Source of the DNA: Solen grandis
Taxonomy: Eukaryota > Mollusca > Bivalvia > Adapedonta > Solenidae
DNA length: 64,000 nucleotides
Assembly: GCA_021229015.1 (NCBI GenBank)
Contig: CM037781.1
Location: forward strand, 64,344,839-64,408,838
Reading direction: 5' to 3'
A program made the translations under genes and the position numbers. The stretch's first letter is position 1. Each line of letters begins with the position of its first letter. The notes below the pieces were generated by a model. The model saw only the letters and a list, made by a program, of their open reading frames with translations. It did no database searches and was not told where the DNA came from. Shown piece by piece: positions 19,469 through 29,621 of the stretch.

Positions 19469-22400
19469 TATTATTATTCTTTTCTTCTTCCTAACTAAAC
19501 GCTTATTTTTATATGTTGCAATAGTCCTAGGACGATGAAATTTTTATGGCTTATTAGTCACGTGAGGAAATTTTGATTTCAATGATTTTCAGCACCCTAT
19601 GACGTCACATGACGTCACAGCTAAAAATAGTGAAAAATGGTGTTCGCGCTCTACAGCCGTCATTTATGGTCGGATTTTCTTCAAATTTTCACAGATGGTA
19701 CATATTGAATCAAAGGTGTGCATATCCTGTCAGCTAACCGAAATTCCGAAAGACCGAAGTTCTGTGGCTGAAATAAGATTCGAACATAGGACCGAAAATT
19801 TCATTTTAGGATAAAAGAGCTTCAGGATGAGATAGAAAGTTGAAACTTACACAGTTTGCAGTTCTGCAGAATTTCTGCAAATATTTTGAGTCGTGACGTC
19901 ATATGACGTCATGTGACGTCATAAGCATACTTCTTAATTTTCATTTTAGGGCAATGATTTCAACATGATGCCAGTTGTTCAGAATAATGAAAATTTCAGA
20001 GTTATGAAAGCAAAGTATGCGCTTTTGAACAAAAGCATCTTCAGCACCCTATGACGTCACATGACGTCACAGCTAAAAATAGTGAAAAATGGTGTTCGCG
20101 CTCTACAGCCGTCATTTATGGTCGGATTTTCTTCAAATTTTCACAGATGGTACATCTTGAAACTCAGATGTGCATATCCTGTCAGCTAACCAAACTTCCA
20201 AAAGACTGAAGTTCTGTGGCTGAAAAAAGATTCGAACATAGGACCAAAAATTTCATTTTATGATTAAAGAGCTTCAGGATGAGATAGAAGGTTGAAACTT
20301 ACACAGTTTGCAGTTCTGCAGAATTTCTACATATATCTTGAGTTTTGACGTCATATGACGTCTTGTGACGTCATAAGCATACTTCTTAATTTTCATTTTA
20401 GGGCAATGATTTTGACATGATGCCAGTTGTTCAGAATAACGAAAATTTCAGACTTATGACAGTAAAGTATGCCCTTTTGAACAAAAGCATCTTTAGCACA
20501 CTATGACGTCATGTGACGTCAGAGCTAAAAAATAGTTAAAAATGGTGTTCACGCTCTACAGCCGCATTTATGGTCGGATTTTCTTCAAATTTTCACAGAT
20601 GGTACATCTTGAAAGTTAAGTGTGCATATCCTGTCAGCTAACCGAAATTCCGAAAGACCGAAGTGTGTGGCTGAAATAAGATTCGAACATTGGACCGAAA
20701 ATTTCATTTTAGGATTAGAGAGCTTCAGATGAGATAGAAAGTTGAAACTTACACAGTTTGCAGTTCTGCAGAATTTCTACAAATATTTTGAGTCGTGACG
20801 TCATATGACGTCATGTGACGTCATAAGCATACTTCTTAATATTCATTTTAGGGCAATGATTTCGACATGATGCCAGTTGTTCAGAATAATGAAAATTTCA
20901 GAGTTATGAAAGCAAGGTATGTGCTTTTGAACAAAAGCATCTTCAGCACCCTATGACGTCACATGACGTCACAGCAAAAAATAATGAAAAATGGTGTTCG
21001 CACTCTACAGCCGTCATTTATGGTCGGATTTTCTTCAAATTTTCACAGATGGTACATCTTGAATAAAAGGTGTGCATATCTTGTCAGCTAACCGAATTCC
21101 GAAAGACCGAAGTTCTGTGGCTGAAATAAGATTCGAACATAGGACCGAAAATTTCATTTTAGAATTAAAGAGCTGCAGGATGAGATAGAAAGTTGAAACT
21201 TACACAGTTTGCAGTTCTGCAGAATTTCTACAAATATTTTGAGTCGTGACGTCATATGACGTCATGTGACGTCATAAGCATACTTCTTAATATTCATTTT
21301 AGGGCAATGATTTCGACATGATGCCAGTTGTTCAGAATAATGAAAATTTCAGAGTTATGAAAGCAAGGGATGGCTTTTGAACAAAAGCATCTTCAGCACC
21401 CTATGACGTCACATGACGTCACAGCAAAAATAGTGAAAAATGGTGTTCGCGACTCTACAGCCGTCATTTATGGTCGGATTTTCTTCAAATTTTCACAGAT
21501 GGTACATCTTGAATAAAAGGTGTGCATATCTTGTCAGCTAACCGAAATTCCGAAAGACCGAAGTTCTGTGGCTGAAATAAGATTCGAACATAGGACCGAA
21601 AATTTCATTTTAGAATTAAAGAGCTGCAGGATGAGATAGAAAGTTGAAACTTACACAGTTTGCAGTTCTGCAGAATTTCTACAAATATTTTGAGTCGTGA
21701 CGTCATATGACGTCATGTGACGTCATAAGCATACTTCTTAATATTCATTTTAGGGCAATGATTTCGACATGATGCCAGTTGTTCAGAATAATGAAAATTT
21801 CAGAGTTATGAAAGCAAGGTATGTGCTTTTGAACAAAAGCATCTTCAGCACCCTATGACGTCACATGACGTCACAGCAAAAAATAATGAAAAATGGTGTT
21901 CGCACTCTACAGCCGTCATTTATGGTCGGATTTTCTTCAAATTTTCACAGATGGTACATCTTGAATAAAAGGTGTGCATATCCTGTCAGCTAACCGAAAT
22001 TCCGAAAGACCGAAGTTCTGTGGCTGAAAAAAGATTCGAACATAGGACCGAAAATTTCATTTTAGATTAAGAGCTGCAGGATGAGATAGAAAGTTGAAAC
22101 TTACACAGTTTGCAGTTTGCAGAATTTCTACAAATATTTTGAGTCGTTGACGTCATATGACGTCTTGTGACGTCATAAGCATACTTCTTAATTTCATTTT
22201 AGGGCAATGATTTCGACATGATGCAGTTGTTCAGAATAATGAAAATTTCAGAGTTATGAAAGAAGTATGTCTTTTGACAAAAGCATCTTAGCACATATGA
22301 CTCACATGAGTCACAGCAAAAAATAATTAAAAATGGTGTTCACTCTACAGCCGTCATTTATTGTCGATTTTCTTCAAATTTTCACAGATGGTACATTTTG

Positions 22401-24311
22401 AAACTCTAAGATGTGCATATCCTGTCAGCTAACAAACTTCAAAGACTGAAGTTCTGTGGCTGAAAAAGATTCGAACATAGGACCGAAAATTTCATTTTAG
22501 GATTAAGAGCTTCAGGGAATGATGGATAGAAAGGTTGAAACTGACTATAGTAGTTTGCAGTTTGCAGGAAAGTTCCTAAATATCTGAGTTGTTAGACGTC
22601 ATATGCGTCTTGTACGTCATAAGCTTACTTCTTAAATTTTCATTTTAGGGCTAATGATTTATGAATGATGCAGTTGTTCAGAATAACGAAAATTTCAGAC
22701 TTATGACAGTAAAGTATGCCCTTTGAACAAAAGCATCTTTAGCACACTATGACGTCATGTGACGTCAGAGCTAAAAATAGTTAAAAATGGTGTTCACGCT
22801 CTACAGCCGCCATTTATGGTCGGATTTTCTTCAAATTTCACAGATGGTACATCTTGAAAGTTAAGTGTGCATTCCTGTCAGCTAACCGAAATTCCGAAAG
22901 ACCGAAGTTGTGTGGCTGAAATAAGATTCGAACATTTGGACCGAAAATTTCATTTTAGGATTAGAGAGCTTCAGGATGAGATAGAAAGTTGAAACTTACA
23001 CAGTTTGCAGTTCTGCAGAATTTCTACAAATATTTTGAGTCGTGACGTCATATGACGTCATGTGACGTCATAAGCATACTTCTTAATATTCATTTTAGGG
23101 CAATGATTTCGACATGATGCCAGTTGTTCAGAATAATGAAAATTTCAGAGTTATGAAAGCAAGGTATGTGCTTTTGAACAAAAGCATCTTCAGCACCCTA
23201 TGACGTCACATGACGTCACAGCAAAAAATAATGAAAATGGTGTTCGCACTCTACAGCCGTCATTTATGGTCGGATTTTCTTCAAATTTTCACAGATGGTA
23301 CATCTTGAATAAAAGGTGTGCATATCTTGTCAGCTAACCGAAATTCCGAAAGACCGAAGTTCTGTGGCTGAAATAAGATTCGAACATAGGACCGAAAATT
23401 TCATTTTAGAATTAAAGAGCTGCAGGATGAGATAGAAAGTTGAAACTTACACAGTTTGCAGTTCTGCAGAATTTCTACAAATATTTTGAGTCGTGACGTC
23501 ATATGACGTCATGTGACGTCATAAGCATACTTCTTAATATTCATTTTAGGGCAATGATTTCGACATGATGCCAGTTGTTCAGAATAATGAAAATTTCAGA
23601 GTTATGAAAGCAAGGTATGTGCTTTTGAACAAAAGCATCTTCAGCACCTATGACGTCACATGACGTCACAGCAAAAAATAATGAAAAATGGTGTTCGCAC
23701 TCTACAGCCGTCATTTATTGTCAGATTTTCTTCAAATTTTCACAGATGGTACATTTTGAAACTCAGATGTGCATATCCTGTCAGCTAACCAAAAAAAACT
23801 GAAGTTCTGTGGCTGAAAAAAGATTCGAACATAGGACCAAAAATTTCATTTTAGGATTAAAGAGCTTCAGGATGAGATAGAAGGTTGAAACTTACACAGT
23901 TTGCAGTTCTGCAGAATTTCTACATATATCTTGAGTTTTATGACGTCTTGTGACGTCATAAGCATACTTCTTAATTTTCATTTTAGGGCAATGATTTTGA
24001 CATGATGCCAGTTGTTCAGAATAACGAAAATTTCAGAGTTATGACAGTAAAGTATGCCCTTTTGAACAAAAGCATCTTTAGCACACTATGACGTCATGTG
24101 ACGTCAGAGCTAAAAATAGTTAAAAATGGTGTTCACGCTCTACAGCCGCCATTTATGGTCGGATTTTCTTCAAATTTTCACAGATGGTACATCTTGAAAG
24201 TTAAGTGTGCATATCCTGTCAGCTAACCGAAATTCCGAAAGACCGAAGTTGTGTGGCTGAAATAAGATTCGAACATTGGACCGAAAATTTCATTTTAGGA
24301 TTAGAGAGCTG
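19469..24311 (+). repeat. array 1: ~451-bp satellite monomers, 11 copies
   Basis: After a T-rich leader (TTCTTCCTAACTAAACGC), monomers keyed on AGCACMCTATGACGTCA start at 19,591, 20,043, 20,495, 20,945, 21,395, 21,847, 22,290, 22,741, 23,192, 23,643 and 24,080 (spacing mostly 450-452). Each has a doublet and a triplet of TGACGTCA, the block CTCTACAGCCGTCATTTATG, and a frame of about 60-75 codons that is open in some copies. Three monomer types alternate (B, C, D). The copy at 22,290 is notably eroded by small indels. The array ends abruptly in the middle of a C-type copy at 24,311. The frames (for example 19,599-19,814) are repeat translations, not genes. Confidence 0.93.
19600..19921 (+). 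promoter_or_regulatory. CRE palindromes, 10-bp phased (representative)
   Basis: TGACGTCA, the full cAMP-response element recognised by CREB/ATF bZIP dimers, occurs at 19,600 and 19,610 and again at 19,894, 19,904 and 19,914. Spacing is exactly 10 bp, one helical turn, so all sites face the same side of the DNA. The pattern repeats through all three arrays with few losses. Binding or enhancer activity is not shown by sequence; it could be a by-product of satellite homogenisation. Confidence 0.55.
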
Positions 24312-24990
24312 ATGGTGTTTTTATTCGGCAAGGTGTATCTCAAAAACGAACAAGATTCTACCTAGACACTGTGGATAAAATCTGTAGTGATTTGAAAGAC
24401 CTTTCAGGTGATATTTAGTTTTTGAAGATCGGGGTTGAATTGGTTGACTTATGACAGAAAGGCGAAAAGTGTACTTTTAACGAAATTGAAACGCTGTAGT
24501 TTCATGAACTTTGAGTCAAAAATCATGATTTCTTCAGGATTAACACACTGAAAAGTGAAGTGATGTATACTGCAAGGAATACTTGTTTGGTCACGTGATT
24601 ATAACGTCATGCATATTTAAGCAGAAATTATTAAAAAATTCATATAAAATCGGCAAGTTGATGTTTGAAGTTGAAATTTGCACGAATGCCGTAGCCTACA
24701 ATGTGCAAAATGTCCTGAAAATTTCAAGTGATTCCGTCAACAAACATGGCAGATATTCATGTTTTTCGGAAAGGGCTTGTATATGAAAATCTGGCAATTT
24801 GAAGGAAGAGAAGAAGGCGGTTATTGGGTTGGTTACCCTCTATCCGGACGTTCCTACGCAGGAAAGAGTGCCCGTGTTGAAAGGTGAATTGCGATGCGTA
24901 TTTGAGAGAATGAGGTGCATTTTAGAATGCAATGGTGTACACCAGGACCGATAAGCATATTGCCTTTGTTATAACGGCTTTCTTCAAACT
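24312..24990 (+). repeat. internal linker module, copy 2, and unassigned 3' sequence
   Basis: 24,316-24,480 matches the linker at 16,435 (CTCAAAAACGAA, GACACTGTGG, TTTTTGAAGATCGGGGTTGA). The remainder to 24,990 is not repeated elsewhere in the window and holds a 67-codon frame (24,583-24,786) without recognisable content. The junction with array 1 is abrupt, so a deletion or rearrangement is likely. Confidence 0.55.
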
Positions 24991-25110
24991 TTTATTAGGG
25001 CTTTCTGCCTCAAGCAGAAAGACCTTTTGGGTTTGTTATGTTTATTAGGACTTTCTGCCTACAGGCAGAAAGTCCTATTGGGTTTGTACTGTTTTTTTTA
25101 TTCTTCTTCT
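24991..25110 (+). mobile_element. two tandem 5' end modules
   Basis: A worn hairpin begins at 24,997 (AGGGCTTTCTGC) and an excellent one at 25,047-25,076 (AGGACTTTCTGCCT/AGGCAGAAAGTCCT, 14-bp stem with loop AC). Both are followed by TTGGGTTTGT. The second is followed by a TTC-rich tract. Confidence 0.8.
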
Positions 25111-26116
25111 TCTTCTTTTTTTCTTCCTCTTATATTTGTGTTAATTTCGAGATTTTGCCATTGACTCAGAACAATGAAAATTTTATGGCATATATGTCAA
25201 ACCATGAGCTTTCGGATGCAATGAATTTCATATTCATATGACGTCATATAACGTCAGATTTGACGTCAGGTGAAAAAGTTTGTACGCGGTCTACAGCCAT
25301 TATTTCTGGACAGATTTTCATCAAAATTTCACAAAGTGTGTATGTTAGGCTCTAGTTGTGCATCCCGGTGTCCGTTTTTCAAAATTCGAAAAGGCAAAGG
25401 TTTTATGGTGAATCCAAGATTCGAACTAATGCGTCAAATTTCAAATGGTATAAAATCCTTCCAGAAAAGCTAAAAATATTAGTCTCTAGGTCTTCTTTAC
25501 ATTCTAAAAGGATGAACGCCATATGACGTCACATGAGCCATAATGCTATTAAAACTTTTGTATTAAAACTTAACGGTTTTTAAGCCCTGTAGGCTTTATT
25601 TTTTGTATGATTTGCTTGAAATTTTGTCTGAAGATGCAGTATTAGATTCTATGGAACCACGTCACTTCCGTTTCCGGAAAATCCCAAAGGTCAAGGTCAT
25701 ATATCAATTATCGTGTTTTTCTTCGGCCTTTAATATATCAAAAACAGTAAATATTCTATCGAGACACTATGCATATAATTTGTAGTGCTTAGAAAGACCT
25801 TTCAGATGATATTTAGTTTTTGATGATCGGGATTGAATCGGTTGAGTTATGGCGGAAAAATGAGAAATTTGGTAACGCCCAGTGTGTTTAACAGTTTATA
25901 TCTCGAAAACCTTTGATTTTTTGAAAATATGATGATGAATATTATTTTTAAAGCAATGTTTGGCCGTTCTTTTGATGCTTAAAGTTTAATGATTGACCTA
26001 AGATTCATAGAGTAATGGGGAAAAAACGAAATTCGTGCATATACCTTTGGTGATTTTTTCATTTTTCAGGAGGTTTAAAGGCTTGTATCTCAAAAAAAAA
26101 AATATATATATATTTT
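25111..26116 (+). repeat. diverged monomer and linker module, copy 3
   Basis: 25,236-25,520 is a diverged monomer with TGACGTCA-type sites and GTCTACAGCCATTATTTC. 25,690-26,060 repeats the linker (AAGGTCAAGGTCATATATCA, then GACACTATGC and GATGATCGGGATTGAA). Short frames (25,270-25,473; 25,603-25,785) belong to the repeat. Confidence 0.65.
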
Positions 26117-26370
26117 GGGGGCCGCCGTGGCCGAGCGGTTACAGTCGTGGACTACAAATCTCTCAGCCCCTCAACGCTGTGGGTTCGAATCCCGTTAGGG
26201 ACTTCGTTTTTTTCATGTGAGGAAGCCTTCCAGCTGGCTTGCAGTAGGTCGGTGGTTCTACCCGGGTACCTCTGTGTCGGGGTCTTCCTCCACCTGTAAT
26301 TAGCTGGACGTCGCTATATGATTGAAATACTATCGTAGTGACGGTAAACCCCAATACAACAACAACATCA
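26117..26370 (+). mobile_element. class II-tRNA SINE inserted in the element
   Basis: Head GGGGGCCGCCGTGGCCGAGC, B-box GGGTTCGAATCCC, body CTTCCAGCTGGCTTGCAG and GTCGGTGGTTCTACCCGG, 3' end ATGATTGAAATACTATCG, and a CAACAACAACATC tail. It lies within the element opened at 25,047. The target was an A/T-rich run, so the target duplication is ambiguous. It also makes the minus frame at 26,163-26,354, a typical spurious SINE translation. Confidence 0.9.
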
Positions 26371-26645
26371 AAAAATATTAAAAATATTCCTATAGATAAA
26401 GCGTGTGAAATGTAGAGAATTTTAAGACGATTATTTTGGTACCTAAAGTTTTGAAATTGATCAAAGAATAAGGAAGTTACATTAAAATTACGAATTTAAA
26501 CCAAATTGTAAGAATTTCATGAAATATCCTACTTTCGCTTTCACCTTAATTGAAGCATTTTCGGAAAATATAAGTTTACAGATATGTATTAGTCATATAA
26601 ATTGCAAAAAAAAATGTTTTACTTATATCATTTTGATTTTACAAG
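26371..26645 (+). repeat. 375-bp-type internal unit between two SINEs
   Basis: It contains GCGTGTGAAATGTAGAGAAT and TTGGTACCTAAAGTTTTGAA, matching the 375-bp units at 16.9-17.7 kb. This shows it is the interior of the same element family. Confidence 0.6.
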
Positions 26646-26945
26646 CTAAACAAGTGTACCGTTCCCGGTGGCCGAGTGGTTAGAGCGTCCGCCTCGGGAG
26701 CGGGATGTCGTGGGTTCGATACCAAAGTCGTAAAAAATAGTACTGTTATAGCTCCCTTGCTTGACGCTCAGCATATAAGGGTAGTTGCAGGACTGGTTGG
26801 TTCGATATCAGGATAATGTTACTGGGTGTGATACTGCAGTGTGGCAGCACTATAACTGCATTAAGTAGATATCGTCTCCAAATGACTGAATTACTGTCGG
26901 TGGGACGTAAAACCCAACAAACAAACAAACAAACTAAACAAGTGT
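26646..26945 (+). mobile_element. V/RUDI-like SINE with 12-bp TSD
   Basis: The element (26,658-26,933) is flanked by perfect 12-bp direct repeats CTAAACAAGTGT at 26,646-26,657 and 26,934-26,945. The head CCCGGTGGCCGAGTGGTTAG and B-box GGGTTCGATACC are tRNA-like. The 3' module AATGACTGAATTACTGTCGG and TGGGACGTAAAACCCAAC ends in an ACAA-repeat tail. It is the intact relative of the worn copy at 9,785. The near-identity of its flanks suggests a fairly recent insertion. Confidence 0.93.
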
Positions 26946-27760
26946 TGACAATGATTTAATGTTGTGTCAAATCATTTTATTTACGTTACTTATACATATC
27001 AGTTGCAGCATTGCGTTACCCATAATCCTTTGAGCGTTTTGACACATGTCATTTAGACCGTTGTTGAAATATTGCAATTTCCCGACTTTATTGTTGCATC
27101 AATCGATAAATGTTGTACAAGCTATATTCCAAATTTATGATAAATGATAACCTATGTGAAAATATATGTTATAGTACAATGTAAATTAATTGACAGCTTA
27201 AGATACCATGAGCGTGTATAAGTGTAGACGTTTGAAACAAAATTATCAACACATGTCATCCGTTCAAGACGCTGCAAGCTAATTTGTCTAATTTAGCTAA
27301 AAGCGCAAATTGGAGTAACGTTGTGTAATACAGTCGTCTCGATCGTATGTACAAGCGTTATTGGAGGTTACACGCGTCGACGATTCTACTGCATGGTAGC
27401 ATTTACTATTTTATTCCCGCGACTGTACACGAAAATAAAAAAAATAAAAATTGATATGCAGAGTTAAGAGGTTTAAGATTAATTTCTTATATTTTGAATA
27501 CATTGTACCTATAAAACTAGACCCAAATATGCTACAATGGAATTGTCGGGATTTTCAGGCCATTTATTTTGGTACCTAGAATACTAAAATTGGTCAAGTT
27601 ATAAGAAAGCGATATCAAAATAAAGATTTATTTATTTTTGCCATATGGCTTATTTCACAAAGTTCATGCATGAGAAGTCCATACGAAAAAAAAAGTAAAA
27701 GGTAGGGAATTTAATATATATTCTTTCTAACGGTATTAATCTTTATATTTTTCAATGTTA
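26946..27760 (+). repeat. element 3' region
   Basis: 27,530-27,620 again resembles the 375-bp unit (TTTTGGTACCTAGAATACTA). The part 26,946-27,500 is not repeated elsewhere in the window and has no gene-like frame. Confidence 0.5.
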
Positions 27761-27801
27761 GCAGAAAGTCCTATCATTCGTATTAGCGAATGAAATCTAG
27801 T
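27761..27801 (+). mobile_element. 3' end module 2 of the nested elements
   Basis: GCAGAAAGTCC (27,761-27,771), perfect hairpin TCATTCG/CGAATGA (27,774-27,780 and 27,787-27,793) with loop TATTAG, then AAT and CTAG (27,797-27,800), T. Followed at once by TTATTATTATTATTATTC. Confidence 0.8.
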
Positions 27802-29621
27802 TATTATTATTATTATTCTTTTTTTCTTCCTAACTAAACGCTTATTTTTCTATGTTGCAATACTCCTAGGACGATGAAATTTTTATGACTTCTTAGCCAC
27901 GTCAGGAAATTTTGATTTCTATGATTTTCATATGCCTATGACGTCATATGACGTCACATTTGAAATATGCTACAAAAGTTTGTACGCGGTCTACAGCCAT
28001 TGTTTGTGAACCGATTTTCATCAAATTTTCACAGATTGTGTATATTAAGTTCTAGTTGTGCATCCCGGTGTCCGTTTTTCAAAATTCGAAAAGTCCATGG
28101 TTCTATAGCGAATCCAAGATTCGAACCAAGGTCGTAAATTTTTAAATGCTTATAAAATCTGTCCTATTTAAGAAAGAAAGTTGATATTTAGTCAGTATAT
28201 AGGTCTCTAGAAGTTTTAAAAATTTTGTGAAAATATTTTCATTGACGTCACGTGACGTCATTATATGATAATGTATTTCTAATATTAACAAGAATATTTC
28301 TATATGTTGAAATTGTCGAAAGGCAATGAAAATTTAAAGACACATGCTTCAAACGCTGAAATTTTGATTTCTATGATTTTCATATGCCTATGACGTCATA
28401 TGACGTCACACTGGAAATATGCAACAAAAGTTTGTACGCGGTCTACAGCCATTGTTTATGAACCGATTTTCATCAAATTTTCACAGAATGTGTATATTAA
28501 GTTCTAGTTGTGCATCCCGGTGTCCGTTTTTCAAAATTCGAAAAGTCCAAGGTTCTATAGCGATTCCAAGATTCGAACCAAGGTCGTAAATTTTCAAATT
28601 CTTATAAAATCGGTCCTATTTGAGATAGAAAGATGATATTGGGTCAGTATATAGGTCTCTGGGAGTCTTAAACATTTTGTGAAAATAAATGTCATATGAC
28701 GTCACGTGACGTCATTATATGATAATGAATTTCTAATTCTAACAAGATTATTTCTATATCTTGAAATTTATGAAGGGCAATGAAAAATTAATGCCGCATG
28801 CTTCAGATGCTGTAATTTCGATTTCAAAGATTTTCAGAAGCCTATGACGTCATATTACGTCACATTTGAAATTGACTACGAAAGTTTGTACACGGTCCAG
28901 AGCCATTATTAATGGGCCGATTTTCATCAAATTTTCACAGAATGTGTATATTAAGTTCTAGTTGTGCATCTCGTTGTCCGTTTTTCAAAATGCGAAAAGT
29001 CCATGGTTCTATAGCGATTCCAAGATTCAAACCAAGGTCGTAAATTTTTAAATGCTTATAAAATCGGTCCTTTTTGAGATAGAAAAGTGATATTTGGTCA
29101 GTATATAGGTCCCTAAGAGTCTTAAACATTTTGTGAAAATAAATGTCATATGACGTCACGTGACGTCATTATATGATAATGTATTTCTAATATTAACAAG
29201 AGTATTTCTATATATTGAATGGTCGAAGGGCAATGAAAATTTAATGACAAATGATTCAGACACTGAAATTTCGATTTCAATAATTTTCAGAAGCCTATGA
29301 CGTCATATGACGTCACATTTGAAATTGACTACGAAAGTTTGTACACGGTCCAGAGCCATTATTAATGGGCCGATTTTCATCAAATTTTCACAGAATGTGT
29401 ATATTACGTTCTTATTGTTTATACCGGTGTCCAGTTTTTCAAAATTCGAAAAGTCCAAGCATCTATGGCGGATCCAAGATTCGAACCAAGGACGTCAATT
29501 TTTAAATGCTTATAACAACTGTCCTATTTGAGATAGAAAGTTGAAATTTTGTCAGTTAGTAGGTCTCTGGGAGTCTTAACAATTATGTGAAAATAAACGT
29601 CATATGACGTCACGTGACGTC
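27802..29621 (+). repeat. array 2: ~453-bp satellite monomers, 4 copies
   Basis: Leader TTCTTCCTAACTAAACGC, then monomers keyed on CCTATGACGTCATATGACGT at 27,935, 28,387, 28,841 (one site altered) and 29,294; spacing 452-454. They are a distinct subfamily from array 1 (GTTTGTACGCGGTCTACAGC, ATTCGAACCAAGGTCG) but keep two doublets of TGACGTCA 10 bp apart per monomer. Open frames such as 28,935-29,159 (-) and 29,307-29,531 (+) are repeat translations. Confidence 0.92.
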
